64,000 bases of DNA from Streptomyces cellulosae (GCF_000721105.1 NZ_JOEV01000046.1:1-64000); one strand, 5' to 3'; positions 1-9,185 are shown, counted from the first letter of the stretch. The notes: generated from the letters alone by a model not told the origin. A program made the numbers and translations.

Positions 1-14
1 GTTGGGGGGCGGGG

Positions 15-1421
15 TCATCGGGGGGTGGTTCCTTCCGCGTGTGTTTCCACGAGTGTTTCCGCGTGTGTGTCGACGAGTCGGAGGAGGCCGGTCAGGTCCT
101 CGGGCCTCAGGTGGGGGTTGAGGAGGGTGGCCTTGAGCCAGAGCCGGCCGTCGAGGCGGGCCCGGCCGAGGACGGCGTGGCCGCCGGTGAGGAGGTGTCG
201 GCGTACGGCGGCGACGGCGTCGTCGGTGGCGTCGCGGGGCCGGAACAGGACCGTGCTGATGGTGGGCCGGTCGTACAGGTCGAAGCCGGGGTGGTCGTGG
301 ACGAGGGCGGCGAGGGTGTGGGCGTGTTCGCAGACCTGGTCGACGAGGGCGCCGAGGCCGGTGCGGCCGAGTGTTTTGAGGGTGACGGCGATTTTGAGGA
401 TGTCGGGGCGGCGGCTGGTGCGCAGGGAGCGGCCGAGGAGGTCGGGCAGGCCGGCTTCGGTGTCGTCGTCGGCGTTGAGGTAGTCGGCGCGCTGGGCGAG
501 GGCGGTGAGGTCGCCGGGGTGGGTGAGGGCGAGGAGGCCTGCGGCGATGGGTTGCCAGCCGAGTTTGTGCAGGTCGAGGGTGATGGTGTGGGCGGCGTCG
601 AGGCCGGCGAGTTTGGGTCGGTGGCGGTCGCTGAAGAGGAGGCCCGCGCCGTAGGCGGCGTCGATGTGGAGGCGGGCGCCGTGTGCGCGGCATCGGGCGG
701 CGATGTCGGGGAGGGGGTCGATGAGGCCGGCGTCGGTGGTGCCGGCGGTGGCGGCGACGACGAGGGGGCCGGGCAGGGTGGTGAGGGCGTCGTCGAGGGC
801 GGCGGGGTCGAGGGTGCCGGCGGGGGCGGGTACGACGACGGGGTCGGGCAGTCCGAGGAGCCAGGCGGCACGGGGCAGGGAGTGGTGGGCGTTGGCGCCG
901 TGGACGAGCCGGATGTCCGTGCCGTGGGTGGTGCGGGCGTTTTCGCGGGCGAGGAGGAGGGCGAGGTGGTTGGCTTCGGTGCCGCCGGTGGTGACGAGGG
1001 CGTCGGTGGCTCCGGCCTGGTGGGCGAGGGCTTGTGTGACCAGGGCTTCGAGTGCGGAGGCGGCCGGGGCCTGGTCCCAGGAGTCGAGGGACGGGTTGAG
1101 GGTGGCGGCGGCGAGGTCGGCGGCGGTGGCGACGGCGAGGGGCGGGCAGTGCAGGTGGGCGGCGCAGTGGGGGTGGGCGGGGTCGGCGGAGCCTTCGGCG
1201 AGGGTGTGGACGAGGCGTCGTAGGGCGTCGGGGTCGCCTTCGTCGGGCAGTACGTCGCCGATCGCGTCCCGTACCCGGGCGGTGACCGTGTCGGGGCCGC
1301 CTGCGGGCAGGGGGCCGCCGCGGGCGAGGGTGCCGTCGCGGAGCGCGTCGAGGACGGTGTGGAGCAACGGGCGCAGGGCGTGGGGGCCTTGGGGGCCGGA
1401 GGCGAGGCTCGGTGTGCTCAT
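15..1421 (-). CDS. PLP-dependent group II decarboxylase/aminotransferase-fold protein
   Basis: 468 aa, complete, ATG start. It has the features of the pyridoxal-dependent decarboxylase family (glutamate, diaminobutyrate and aromatic amino acid decarboxylases): a phosphate-binding TTGGTEANH stretch at about residues 144-152, HIDAA with the ring-nitrogen Asp at about 254, and LDLHKLGWQ with the likely Schiff-base Lys at about 286. The substrate cannot be read from sequence. The length fits the family (450-500 aa). It stands alone on the minus strand behind a 358-bp repeat-rich gap. The cytosolic location is inferred from the lack of a signal peptide. A diaminobutyrate- or aspartate-type decarboxylase are the main alternatives. 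Confidence 0.85.
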   Translation of the reverse strand: MSTPSLASGPQGPHALRPLLHTVLDALRDGTLARGGPLPAGGPDTVTARVRDAIGDVLPDEGDPDALRRLVHTLAEGSADPAHPHCAAHLHCPPLAVATAADLAAATLNPSLDSWDQAPAASALEALVTQALAHQAGATDALVTTGGTEANHLALLLARENARTTHGTDIRLVHGANAHHSLPRAAWLLGLPDPVVVPAPAGTLDPAALDDALTTLPGPLVVAATAGTTDAGLIDPLPDIAARCRAHGARLHIDAAYGAGLLFSDRHRPKLAGLDAAHTITLDLHKLGWQPIAAGLLALTHPGDLTALAQRADYLNADDDTEAGLPDLLGRSLRTSRRPDILKIAVTLKTLGRTGLGALVDQVCEHAHTLAALVHDHPGFDLYDRPTISTVLFRPRDATDDAVAAVRRHLLTGGHAVLGRARLDGRLWLKATLLNPHLRPEDLTGLLRLVDTHAETLVETHAEGTTPR

Positions 1422-1603
1422 GGGTGGGTCCTCCGGGCGCTGGGGCGGAGTGAGTTCCAGCTGGTACGCGTATGCGTGCTCGCGTCCGGAAAGCCCAACG
1501 AGGGAGACCCGCAGGGGGGTACGAGGCGCTGCGTGGGATCACGCCTCTGTGTCTGGTCGCGCCGGTGTGGCGGGGCCGCTTGTCGTTACGGGGCCGCGTC
1601 TGC

Positions 1604-1709
1604 GTACGGCCCCGCACATCCTCACGGCCCGCGTCTTCGTACGGCCCCGCGCCCCCTCACGGCCCGCACCTCCGTACGGCCTCGTGCCCTCTTACGGCCC
1701 CGCAGCCGC
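1604..1709. repeat. About three tandem copies of a 35-bp repeat in a 358-bp intergenic gap
   Basis: Three consecutive units start at 1604, 1639 and 1674, each opening with GTACGGCC and carrying a second ACGGCC block about 19 bp later. Units 1 and 2 are nearly identical; unit 3 is diverged and one base longer. A degenerate half copy precedes them. The gap (1422-1779) lies between pepN and the decarboxylase, both on the minus strand, so the array would be in the decarboxylase 5' region or pepN 3' region. I see no convincing gene in the gap; short frames there follow the G+C bias. Confidence 0.75.
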
Positions 1710-1779
1710 GCACGGCACCCCGCGCCTCCCCGTCTCCTATCGGTTCGTTCGCACCCCTGCCTGGCTTCCCCGCCCTGTC

Positions 1780-4281
1780 CTAGCCTTCCCTGACCTTCAG
1801 TGCCCGCCTCAGGTCGTCCAGTTGATCGGCGATCTTGCGGTGCAGTGCCGGGATCGGGTCGCCGTCGCGCAGGCACTGTTCGCCCAGGTGCAGGGTGTCG
1901 GTGTCGACGGCGTGGGCGGGGAAGGCCCAGCGGCCGGCGGCGTCGGCCATGGCGGGGCCCCGGCGGGCGGCGACGGTGACCGCGTCCTCAAAGTAGCGGG
2001 GTACGTACTCGCGTACGAGGTCGGCCTGTTCGGGCTGCCAGAAGCCCTGGGCGGTGGCGGTGAAGAGGTAGTTGGAGAGGTCGTCGGTGGTGAACATCGA
2101 TGCCCACGCCTTGGCCTTCGTGTCGGCGTCGGGCAGGGCGGCGCGGCAGCGGGCGGCGCCTTCCTGGCCGGCGGCGGACGGGTCGCGTTCGAGTTCGGCG
2201 GCGATGGCGCTCTCGTCGGTGGCGCCGAGGACGGCGAGGCGGGCCAGGACGCGCCAGCGCAGTTCGGGGTCGAGTTCGGGTCCGCCGGGCACGGTGCCGT
2301 CGGCGAGCCAGGCGGCGATGGTGTCGGGGTGGGCGGCGACGTCGATGTGGTGGCGGACGGCGATCAGGCGCAGGCCGGGGTTGTCGCCGTCCTCGGTGCG
2401 GCGCATGAGGTCGCGGCACAGGGCGGTGAGGGTGGCCAGGGCGGCGGGCCGCTGGTCGGGGGTGACGTAGCGGCCTGCGACCTGGGTGGTGGCGAAGACG
2501 AGGACGCCTTGGACGAGGGCGAGGTCCGTCTCGTACGGCAGGTGGGTGCGGGCGGCGTCCAGGTAGGCGGTGGCGGGGAGGTGGCCGTCGCGGACGGCGT
2601 CCCTCAGGGCGTTCCAGACGACGGCGCGGGTGAGGGGTTCGGGCAGGCCGGACAGGGCCTTGCTGACGGTCGTGAAGGATTCGGGGTCGAAGCGGATCTT
2701 GGCGTAGGTGAGGTCGCCGTCGTTGAGGAGGAGCAGGGCGGGCCGCTTGCCGATGGGGTGAGGCCCACCGGATGCGGTCTGGGGGATGTCGAGGTCGAGG
2801 CGTTCGCGCAGGACGAGGTGGCGTCCTTCGTCGGCGACATCCTGGTCGTAGAGGCCGACGGCGATGCGGTGGGGGCGGCTGCCGGTGTGGTCGACGGTGA
2901 GGGTGCAGGTGCCGCCGTCGGGGGTGATGTGCGGGGTGAGGGCGTCGACGCCGGTGGTGCGCAGCCAGGCGTCGGCCCAGGCGTGGACGTCGCGGTCGGT
3001 GTGGGCGGCGAGGGAGTCGACGAAGTCGGCGAGGGTGGCGTTGGCGAAGCGGTGGCGGGTGAAGTGGGTGTTGATGCCGGCGAGGAAGTCCTTCTCGCCG
3101 AGCCAGGCCACCAACTGCCTCAGTGCGGAGGCGCCCTTGGCGTAGGAGATGCCGTCGAAGTTGAGCAGTGCCGAGGCGGTGTCGTCGACGGCTTCGGGGG
3201 CGACGGGGTGGGTGGAGGGGCGCTGGTCGGCGTCGTATCCCCAGGCTTTGCGGGAGACGCCGAAGTCGGTCCAGGTGTCGGTGAAGCGGGTGGCTTCGGC
3301 GGTGGTCTGGTAGCCCATGTACTCGGCGAAGGACTCGTTGAGCCAGATGTCGTCCCACCAGCGCAGGGTGACGAGGTTGCCGAACCACATGTGGGCCATT
3401 TCGTGGGCGACGGTGATGGCTCGCCGCTGCCGTTCGGTGTCGGTGACGGCGGAGCGGAAGACGTATTCGTCGCGGAAGGTGACCAGGCCGGGGTTCTCCA
3501 TGGCGCCGGCGTTGAACTCGGGGACGAAGGCCTGGTCGTAGGAGTCGAAGGGGTAGGGCTCCTCGAATTTCTCGTGGTAGTGGTCGTAGCACTGGCGGGT
3601 GATGTCGAGGAGTTCGTCGGCGTCCGCGTCGAGGTGGCGGGCCAGGGAGCGGCGGCAGTGGATGCCGAAGGGCAGGCCGCGGTGTTCGGTGCGTACGGAG
3701 TGCCAGGGGCCGGCGGCGACGGCGACGAGGTAGGTGGAGATGAGCGGGGTGGGGGCGGCCTGCCAGCGGCCGTCGCCGAGGTGGTCGGTGATGCTGTTGG
3801 CGAGGACCGTCCAGTCCGCGGGGGCGGTCACCGTCAGGTCGAAGACGGCTTTGAGGTCGGGTTGGTCGAAGGCGGCGAAGACGCGCTGGACGTCTTCCAT
3901 GAAGAGCTGGGTGTAGACGTAGGTCTCGCCGTCGGTGGGGTCGGTGAAGCGGTGCATGCCCTCGCCGGTGCGGGAGTAACGCATCTCGGCGTCGACGCGC
4001 AGTTCGTGCTCGCCGGGGGTGAGGTTCTTCAGCGGCAGCCGGTTCTCGTTCAGGGTGTCCGGGTCGAGGGGCTGTCCGTCGAGGGTGACGGAGCGCAGGG
4101 TGGCGGGCCTGACCTCGACGAAGGTGTCCGTGGCGTCCTGGTCCGGGCGTACGGTGAACGCGATGACGGTGCGGGAGTCGAAGGTGTCGTCCCCGGCGGT
4201 CAGATCGAGGTCGATCGTGTAGCGGTGGACGTCGAGGAGCCTGGCACGGGTCTGCGCTTCGTCGCGCGTCAGTACGGACAT
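1780..4281 (-). CDS. pepN: Aminopeptidase N (M1 family zinc metallopeptidase)
   Basis: 833 aa from the ATG at 4281; in-frame ATGs at 4290 and 4311 are possible but lie upstream of the usual N-terminus, which opens LTRDEAQ. It removes N-terminal amino acids from peptides in the cytosol. Visible features are the substrate-binding GAMEN motif at about residues 259-263, zinc ligands HEMAH at about 293-297, and the third ligand in WLNES (Glu about 316), with the correct 18-residue spacing. The C-terminal ERAP1-like helical region fills the remainder. Length is typical for actinobacterial PepN (850-860). It is monocistronic by appearance. Confidence 0.95.
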   Translation of the reverse strand: MSVLTRDEAQTRARLLDVHRYTIDLDLTAGDDTFDSRTVIAFTVRPDQDATDTFVEVRPATLRSVTLDGQPLDPDTLNENRLPLKNLTPGEHELRVDAEMRYSRTGEGMHRFTDPTDGETYVYTQLFMEDVQRVFAAFDQPDLKAVFDLTVTAPADWTVLANSITDHLGDGRWQAAPTPLISTYLVAVAAGPWHSVRTEHRGLPFGIHCRRSLARHLDADADELLDITRQCYDHYHEKFEEPYPFDSYDQAFVPEFNAGAMENPGLVTFRDEYVFRSAVTDTERQRRAITVAHEMAHMWFGNLVTLRWWDDIWLNESFAEYMGYQTTAEATRFTDTWTDFGVSRKAWGYDADQRPSTHPVAPEAVDDTASALLNFDGISYAKGASALRQLVAWLGEKDFLAGINTHFTRHRFANATLADFVDSLAAHTDRDVHAWADAWLRTTGVDALTPHITPDGGTCTLTVDHTGSRPHRIAVGLYDQDVADEGRHLVLRERLDLDIPQTASGGPHPIGKRPALLLLNDGDLTYAKIRFDPESFTTVSKALSGLPEPLTRAVVWNALRDAVRDGHLPATAYLDAARTHLPYETDLALVQGVLVFATTQVAGRYVTPDQRPAALATLTALCRDLMRRTEDGDNPGLRLIAVRHHIDVAAHPDTIAAWLADGTVPGGPELDPELRWRVLARLAVLGATDESAIAAELERDPSAAGQEGAARCRAALPDADTKAKAWASMFTTDDLSNYLFTATAQGFWQPEQADLVREYVPRYFEDAVTVAARRGPAMADAAGRWAFPAHAVDTDTLHLGEQCLRDGDPIPALHRKIADQLDDLRRALKVREG

Positions 4282-4339
4282 GCAGGCCATGCTGCCTGAT
4301 GGCGTGGGCACGGCACAGGGGCGGATCGGTATACGCGCC

Positions 4340-4918
4340 CTATGTCCGGTCCTGTTCGAGCTTGCTGTTGTGCGCCCCCTGCGCCCGCTGGAGTGGGACG
4401 CGGGTGTCCGGGTGGGGCAGGGCGGGTCGCCGGGGTGGTTCGTCGGCTTCGGTGTGGTCTCTGTGGTCCCCGTGGCCCCCGTGGTCCTTGACGAGGGCGC
4501 GTAGGGCGCGTACCTCGTGTTCGAGGGCGAGGTGGCGCTGGTGGGTGTCGAACAGGTAGCGGACCTTGGTGCGCAGGGCCCAGGGGTCGATGGGTTTCAT
4601 GAGGAGGTCGGCGACGCCGAGGGCGAAGGCGGCGGTGGTGAGGTCGTGGTCCGGGCCGAAGCCGGTGAGCAGGATGACGGGAATGTGCTGGGTCTGTTCC
4701 ACGCGGCGCATGTAGCGCACGACGTCGAGGCCGCTGACCGCGGGCATGCGTACGTCGAGCAGGAGCAGGCCGACCCGGCCGCGCAGCACCTGTTTGAGGG
4801 CTTCGTCGCCGCTGGTGGCGCGGTCCAGCCGGTAGCCCAGCGGGGCCAGGGCGCTCTCCAGCGCGTACAGGGTGTCCTCGTGGTCGTCGACGATGAGGAT
4901 CCTGGCATCCGACGGCAT
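4340..4918 (-). CDS. Stand-alone response regulator receiver protein
   Basis: 192 aa. Residues 5-115 form a CheY-like receiver domain: acidic pair DD at 11-12, phospho-acceptor Asp at 55 in LLLLDVRMP, Thr at 85 and Lys at 108 in LMKPID. No DNA-binding output domain follows. Instead there is a probable coiled coil (about 115-150) and a His/Asp-rich tail. No histidine kinase lies next to it, so it is an orphan, probably acting by protein-protein contact or in a phosphorelay. A G+A-rich ribosome site (GAGGGAGGG) precedes the start. Confidence 0.88.
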   Translation of the reverse strand: MPSDARILIVDDHEDTLYALESALAPLGYRLDRATSGDEALKQVLRGRVGLLLLDVRMPAVSGLDVVRYMRRVEQTQHIPVILLTGFGPDHDLTTAAFALGVADLLMKPIDPWALRTKVRYLFDTHQRHLALEHEVRALRALVKDHGGHGDHRDHTEADEPPRRPALPHPDTRVPLQRAQGAHNSKLEQDRT

Positions 4919-5059
4919 GGCCCGACGTCCCTCCCTCGTGGGCAGCCCAGCTTATGTCCGAGGAGCTGACGGTGAGTGCTTGTCAGCTGACAAGGAGTGC
5001 ACAGCGCAGCATGTCGCTCCAGGGCTCGTGTGTCACGTGTTCGGGGGCGCCTGGGGTGG

Positions 5060-5404
5060 TCAATTCGCCAGGGGTGTCGAGCCGTTGATCGTGTCTTCGG
5101 CGATCCGCTCGTGGTGTCTGATCACTTCGGCGATGATGAAGTTGAGGAATTTCTCGGCGAAGGCCGGGTCGAGTTTGGCGTTCTCGGCGAGGCTGCGCAG
5201 GCGTTCGATCTGGCGGGCCTCGCGGCCGGGGTCGGCGGGCGGCAGCTGGTGGCGGGCTTTGAGGTGGCCGACCTGCTGGGTGCACTTGAAGCGTTCGGCG
5301 AGCATGTGGATGACGGCCGCGTCGATGTTGTCGATGCTGTCGCGCAGGCGGCTGAGTTCCTCGCGGACGGCGGGGTCGACGTCTGGGGTGTTGCTGGTGG
5401 TCAT
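5060..5404 (-). CDS. Chorismate mutase (AroQ type), monofunctional
   Basis: 114 aa, all-helical AroQ fold. The N-terminal helix carries the SRLRDSIDNID signature, followed by AERFKCTQQVGHLKA and an REARQIERLRSLA helix that supply the Arg, Lys and Glu side chains expected around chorismate. It converts chorismate to prephenate, the first step to Phe and Tyr. The ATG at 5404 is preferred; an upstream in-frame ATG at 5416 would overlap the AraC gene stop. It is 11 bp downstream of that gene and may share its transcript. It sits about 35 kb from the trp genes, which use the same substrate. Confidence 0.88.
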   Translation of the reverse strand: MTTSNTPDVDPAVREELSRLRDSIDNIDAAVIHMLAERFKCTQQVGHLKARHQLPPADPGREARQIERLRSLAENAKLDPAFAEKFLNFIIAEVIRHHERIAEDTINGSTPLAN

Positions 5405-5415
5405 GGGCGACCACA

Positions 5416-6306
5416 TTACGGGGCGTGCGGGCGTTCGATCATGGGTGGATCGGCGGGGTCGGGGACCTGGTTGCTCCAGCCGCCGTGGACGGTGCGGCCC
5501 TGCTGGGCGCGGAAGCGGACGGGGGCCATGCCGACGCGGCGGGTGAACAGGCGGGAGAAGTAGGCGGGGTCGTCGTAGCCGACGCGGCGGGCGACGGCGG
5601 CGACGGGCAGTTCGGTGGCGGCGAGGAGTTCCTTGGCGCGGCCGAGGCGGATGCCGAGGAGGTAGTCCTTGGGGCTGCAGCCGGCGCCGCGGCGGACGGC
5701 GGTGCGCAGTTCGGCGGGTGTCATGCCGTGCCGGGTGGCGTGGTCGGCGACCGACATGGGCAGGCACGCGTCGCGGGCGAGTGCTTTGAGGACCTGGTCG
5801 CCGTCGGGGGCGAGGTCGGCGCGGGCGCGGCGCAGGGCGACGAGGAGTTCGTGGACGGCGGCGCCGGTCTCCACTTCCAGGAGCGGGTTGTCGCGGCGGG
5901 CGGCGCGGGCGATGCGGGCGATGACGGCGCGTGGGCCGGTGGCGTCGGACAGGGGCACGACGGGCCGGCCCGGTTCGATGTAGCCGAGTGCGGTGTACGT
6001 GGCGGTGGCGGGTCCGGAGAAGTCGACGAAGCCCTCGTCCCAGCCGGCGCCCGGGTCGGGTGCGTAGTGGTGCGGGACGCCGGGGGTGAGCCACAGCAGG
6101 GCGGGTGCGGTGACGGTGGTGCGGCGGCCGTCGGGGCTCAGGTACCAGCCGGTGCCCGTGGTGATCACGACGGCGACGTGGTGGTCGAGGGTGCGGGGGC
6201 CGACGGTGGGCAGGGCGCCGTACTGGAGGCCGACGCCGAGGCAGACGAGGCCGAGCCGGTGGTGGGTGGGGCCGGGCGTGAAGAACCGCATCCAGGTGTG
6301 GTACAT
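5416..6306 (-). CDS. AraC family transcriptional regulator
   Basis: 296 aa. The N-terminal cupin-like AraC binding domain (about 10-150) includes a TPGVPHHYAPD segment; the C-terminal double helix-turn-helix (about 180-275) includes VAAVARRVGYDDPAYFSRLF, the usual AraC signature. It is divergent from a GH35 beta-galactosidase gene across a 99-bp gap, so it is inferred to control that gene in response to a sugar. The stop is TAA at 5416-5418. Such regulators normally activate, but the direction of control cannot be read here. Confidence 0.9.
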   Translation of the reverse strand: MYHTWMRFFTPGPTHHRLGLVCLGVGLQYGALPTVGPRTLDHHVAVVITTGTGWYLSPDGRRTTVTAPALLWLTPGVPHHYAPDPGAGWDEGFVDFSGPATATYTALGYIEPGRPVVPLSDATGPRAVIARIARAARRDNPLLEVETGAAVHELLVALRRARADLAPDGDQVLKALARDACLPMSVADHATRHGMTPAELRTAVRRGAGCSPKDYLLGIRLGRAKELLAATELPVAAVARRVGYDDPAYFSRLFTRRVGMAPVRFRAQQGRTVHGGWSNQVPDPADPPMIERPHAP

Positions 6307-6363
6307 CGGCGATTCCCCTTGGGTGTCCGAGCCGCCGTTTCAGTCCAAGCAGGGCCGATCTTT

Positions 6364-6373
6364 GTCCATGGAC
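6364..6373. promoter_or_regulatory. 10-bp palindrome in the AraC / beta-galactosidase divergent promoter
   Basis: GTCCATGGAC is a perfect palindrome placed between the two divergent starts (6306 and 6406); a related AGTCCAAG lies about 20 bp upstream. This is a candidate operator core for the AraC-type regulator. Inference only: short palindromes are common in G+C-rich DNA. Confidence 0.3.
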
Positions 6374-6405
6374 GGTGATCGCCGCCAGGGGTGAGGGTGG
6401 GGCGT

Positions 6406-8136
6406 ATGAGCGAGTTCAGGGTGGGGGACGCGGACTTCGTGCTGGACGGGCGGCCGGTGCGGCTGTTGTCCGGGGCGCTGCACTACTTCCGGGTGCACGA
6501 GGCGTTGTGGGGGCACCGGTTGGCGATGCTGCGGGCGATGGGCCTCAACTGTGTGGAGACGTACGTGCCGTGGAACCTGCACGAACCGCGTCCCGGCGAC
6601 TTCCGGGACGTGGCGGCGCTGGGGCGGTTCCTGGACGCGGCCCGCCGGGCGGGGCTGTGGGCGGTCGTGCGGCCTGGGCCGTACATCTGCGCGGAGTGGG
6701 AGAACGGGGGGCTGCCGCACTGGCTGCCGGGGCGTCGGCGCACCAGCGACGAGGGTTTTCTGCGGCCGGTGGAGCGCTGGTTCCGGCGGTTGCTGGGGGA
6801 GGTCGTGCCGCGGCAGATCGACCGGGGCGGGCCGGTGCTGTTGGTGCAGGTCGAGAACGAGTACGGCAGTTACGGCTCGGACGGGCGCTATCTGGAGCGC
6901 CTGGCCGGTGTGCTGCGCGCGGAGGGCGTCACCGTCCCGCTGGTCACCTCGGACGGTGCGGAGGACCACATGCTCACCGGTGGTTCGCTGCCCGGGGTGC
7001 TCGCCACGGTGAACTTCGGCTCCCACGCGCGTGGGGCGTTCGAGACGCTGCGCCGGCATCGCGGTTCCGGGCCGCTCATGTGCATGGAGTTCTGGTGCGG
7101 CTGGTTCGACCACTGGGGCGGCGAGCACACCGTACGGGATGCGCGGGAGGCCGCGGCGACGCTGCGGGAGATCCTGGAGTGCGGGGCCTCGGTGAACCTG
7201 TACATGGCGCACGGGGGGACGACCTTCGGCGGCTGGGCGGGCGCCAATCGGGGCGGTGAGCTGCACGAGGGGCCGCTGCAGCCGGATGTGACGTCGTACG
7301 ACTACGGTGCCCCGGTCGACGAGTTCGGTCACCCGACGGAGAAGTTCTGGCGTTTCCGGGAGGTTCTCGCCGAGTACGCCGACGGCCCGCTGCCCGCTCC
7401 CCCTGCCCCGCCGCCGGCGCTGGCCGCGCCGGCCGAGGTGGCCCTGACGGGCTGGGCGCCCCTGGCCTCCGTGCTCGACGTGCTCGGCGGCCCTCAGGTC
7501 TCGGTTCCGGTGCCGCCGACTTTCGAGGAGCTGGATGTCGACCGGGGGGTGGTGCGCTACGAGGTGGGCGTGCCGGGGCCGCGGCGGCCCTATCCGCTGG
7601 CGGTGCGGGGGCTGCGGGATCTGGCGGTGGTGTACGTCGACGGGCGGCGGGCCGGGACGCTCACCGAGGAGGAGGACCGTCTTGAGGAGATGGTCGCGGG
7701 GCACGCGCGCGTGGAGCTGTGGGTGGAGTCCCTGGGGAGGGTCAACTACGGGCCGCGGAGCGGCGAACCGAAGGGGATCACCGGGGGGCTGCTGCACGAG
7801 CGGCAGTATCTGCACGGGGTCCGCGCGCGGGGGCTGCGGCTGGACGCTTTGGATGACGTCACGCCGGTCGCGTTCGGGGCGCTGCCCGGGGACGGCGGCC
7901 CAGGTCTGTACCGGGGCACGGTCACGGTCTCCGGTGCCGGGGACGCCTGCCTGGAGCTGCCGGGATGGACGCGCGGCTTCGTGTGGATCAACGGCTTCAA
8001 CCTGGGCCGCTACTGGTCGGCGGGCCCGCAGCGGTCGTTGTACGTGCCGGGGCCGGTGCTGCGGGAGGGCGTCAACGACGTGTGGGTGCTGGAGTTCGAG
8101 GAGGCCGCGCCCGGGCCTCGGCTCCGGGCCCGGTGA
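6406..8136 (+). CDS. Beta-galactosidase, glycoside hydrolase family 35
   Basis: 576 aa from ATG 6406 (a GTG at 6391 is in frame but less likely). GH35 hallmarks: SGALHYFRV near the N-terminus, the acid/base Glu at about 152 in VENEYG, and the nucleophile Glu at about 228 in MEFW. The C-terminal third (after about 400) holds beta-sandwich domains ending in the conserved GFVWINGFNLGRYW segment. It retains beta-galactosides; no signal peptide is visible, so the enzyme is probably cytosolic and acts on imported oligosaccharides. Regulated, by inference, by the adjacent divergent AraC protein. Confidence 0.93.
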   Translation: MSEFRVGDADFVLDGRPVRLLSGALHYFRVHEALWGHRLAMLRAMGLNCVETYVPWNLHEPRPGDFRDVAALGRFLDAARRAGLWAVVRPGPYICAEWENGGLPHWLPGRRRTSDEGFLRPVERWFRRLLGEVVPRQIDRGGPVLLVQVENEYGSYGSDGRYLERLAGVLRAEGVTVPLVTSDGAEDHMLTGGSLPGVLATVNFGSHARGAFETLRRHRGSGPLMCMEFWCGWFDHWGGEHTVRDAREAAATLREILECGASVNLYMAHGGTTFGGWAGANRGGELHEGPLQPDVTSYDYGAPVDEFGHPTEKFWRFREVLAEYADGPLPAPPAPPPALAAPAEVALTGWAPLASVLDVLGGPQVSVPVPPTFEELDVDRGVVRYEVGVPGPRRPYPLAVRGLRDLAVVYVDGRRAGTLTEEEDRLEEMVAGHARVELWVESLGRVNYGPRSGEPKGITGGLLHERQYLHGVRARGLRLDALDDVTPVAFGALPGDGGPGLYRGTVTVSGAGDACLELPGWTRGFVWINGFNLGRYWSAGPQRSLYVPGPVLREGVNDVWVLEFEEAAPGPRLRAR

Positions 8137-8161
8137 CACGACCGGCACGGTCATGTCGGTC

Positions 8162-8199
8162 GTCGCCGTGTCCCCGTAAAGTCGCCGTGTCCCCGTAGA
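8162..8199. repeat. 19-bp tandem duplication
   Basis: Two adjacent copies of GTCGCCGTGTCCCCGTARA (8162-8180 and 8181-8199), differing at one base, lie in the 101-bp gap before the HExxH protein gene. It may move or double promoter elements for that gene. No terminator hairpin is evident in the same gap. Confidence 0.7.
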
Positions 8200-8237
8200 G
8201 TGGAACCGGGTTCAGGGCGTCTTGGGGGTATACGGGC

Positions 8238-9125
8238 GTGGCGAACGACGGACCGGTGGAGCACGGCTACCCGCACCTGGAGACGGTACGGGCCGCCATC
8301 ACCGCGCTGTACAGGCGGTTGTCGTACGACACCATCCAGACGTTCGCGACCAGTGTGGCCCCCGTGGACGTGGCGTTCTGCGACACCGACGACCTGTATC
8401 TGGGGGCGCAGCGGGTGGCGCGTGAGCTGGTGCGGCACTACCGGCTGCCGGACGCGCGGATGGTGGTGGGGTTCCGGGAGATGACCCACGCGGCGAACGT
8501 CGAGCTCACCGCCGGGCCCGAGTACTTCATCGAGTTGAACGACCGGTTCCGCACGCACCGCCGGGACATCGGCGCGGCCCTCGCGCACGAGGTGATGCAC
8601 GTCTATCTGCACCGCCTGGACCTCTCCTTCCCGGGCATGCGCGACAACGAGATCCTGACCGACACGGCGACGACCTACCTGGGCGCGGGGTGGCTGCTCC
8701 TGGACGCCTTCCGCGAGGACGCGGTGTCCTCGCAGAAGCTGGGCTACCTCACCCCGGAGGAGTTCGGGTACGTCCTCGCCAAGCGGGCCCTGGTCTTCGG
8801 CGAGGACCCGTCGGTGTGGTTCACCAGCCCGCAGGCCTACTCGGCGTACGTCAAGGGCATGGCGCGGGCCCGTGAGGACGAACAGCAGCCTCCCCTGACG
8901 GCGGCCGGGTGGGCGGGCCGGCGCCGCTACGCCCGCGACCGCCGGCACGCGGACGGTCCCGGCCCGCAGCCGGGGGTCCCTTACACCTTCACCCCGGACG
9001 TGGGCGGGCGGCTGCGGGTGTCCTTTCCCTGCCCGACCTGCCATCAGCGGATCAGGGTGCCGGTGCGGGGCCGGGTCCGGGCTCGGTGTGCGCTGTGCCG
9101 GACGGTGCTGGAGTGCGACACGTAG
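8238..9125 (+). CDS. Putative zinc metalloprotease with C-terminal zinc ribbon
   Basis: 295 aa, GTG start. Residues 113-125 (LAHEVMHVYLHRL) give an HExxH zinc site at His117, Glu118 and His121; a downstream ExxxD-type stretch (NEILTDTATTYLGAG) may supply the third ligand. The last 30 residues carry two CxxC pairs (CPTC and CALC) typical of a zinc ribbon. No signal peptide or membrane segment is apparent. I do not recognise a named family member; substrate and role are unknown. It stands alone between the beta-galactosidase and the steroid gene cluster. Confidence 0.75.
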   Translation: MANDGPVEHGYPHLETVRAAITALYRRLSYDTIQTFATSVAPVDVAFCDTDDLYLGAQRVARELVRHYRLPDARMVVGFREMTHAANVELTAGPEYFIELNDRFRTHRRDIGAALAHEVMHVYLHRLDLSFPGMRDNEILTDTATTYLGAGWLLLDAFREDAVSSQKLGYLTPEEFGYVLAKRALVFGEDPSVWFTSPQAYSAYVKGMARAREDEQQPPLTAAGWAGRRRYARDRRHADGPGPQPGVPYTFTPDVGGRLRVSFPCPTCHQRIRVPVRGRVRARCALCRTVLECDT

Positions 9126-9185
9126 GCCGCGTGTACCGCCCCGGGGCTCCACGGGCCCTGGGCTCTCCTGGGCCGCGAGGCCGGT

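Noticed and set aside
664..4299. 1211-codon open frame on the plus strand, antisense to pepN
   Set aside because: It is Gly/Val/Glu-rich with no recognisable domain and lies opposite a clear M1 peptidase; long antisense frames are normal at this G+C content.
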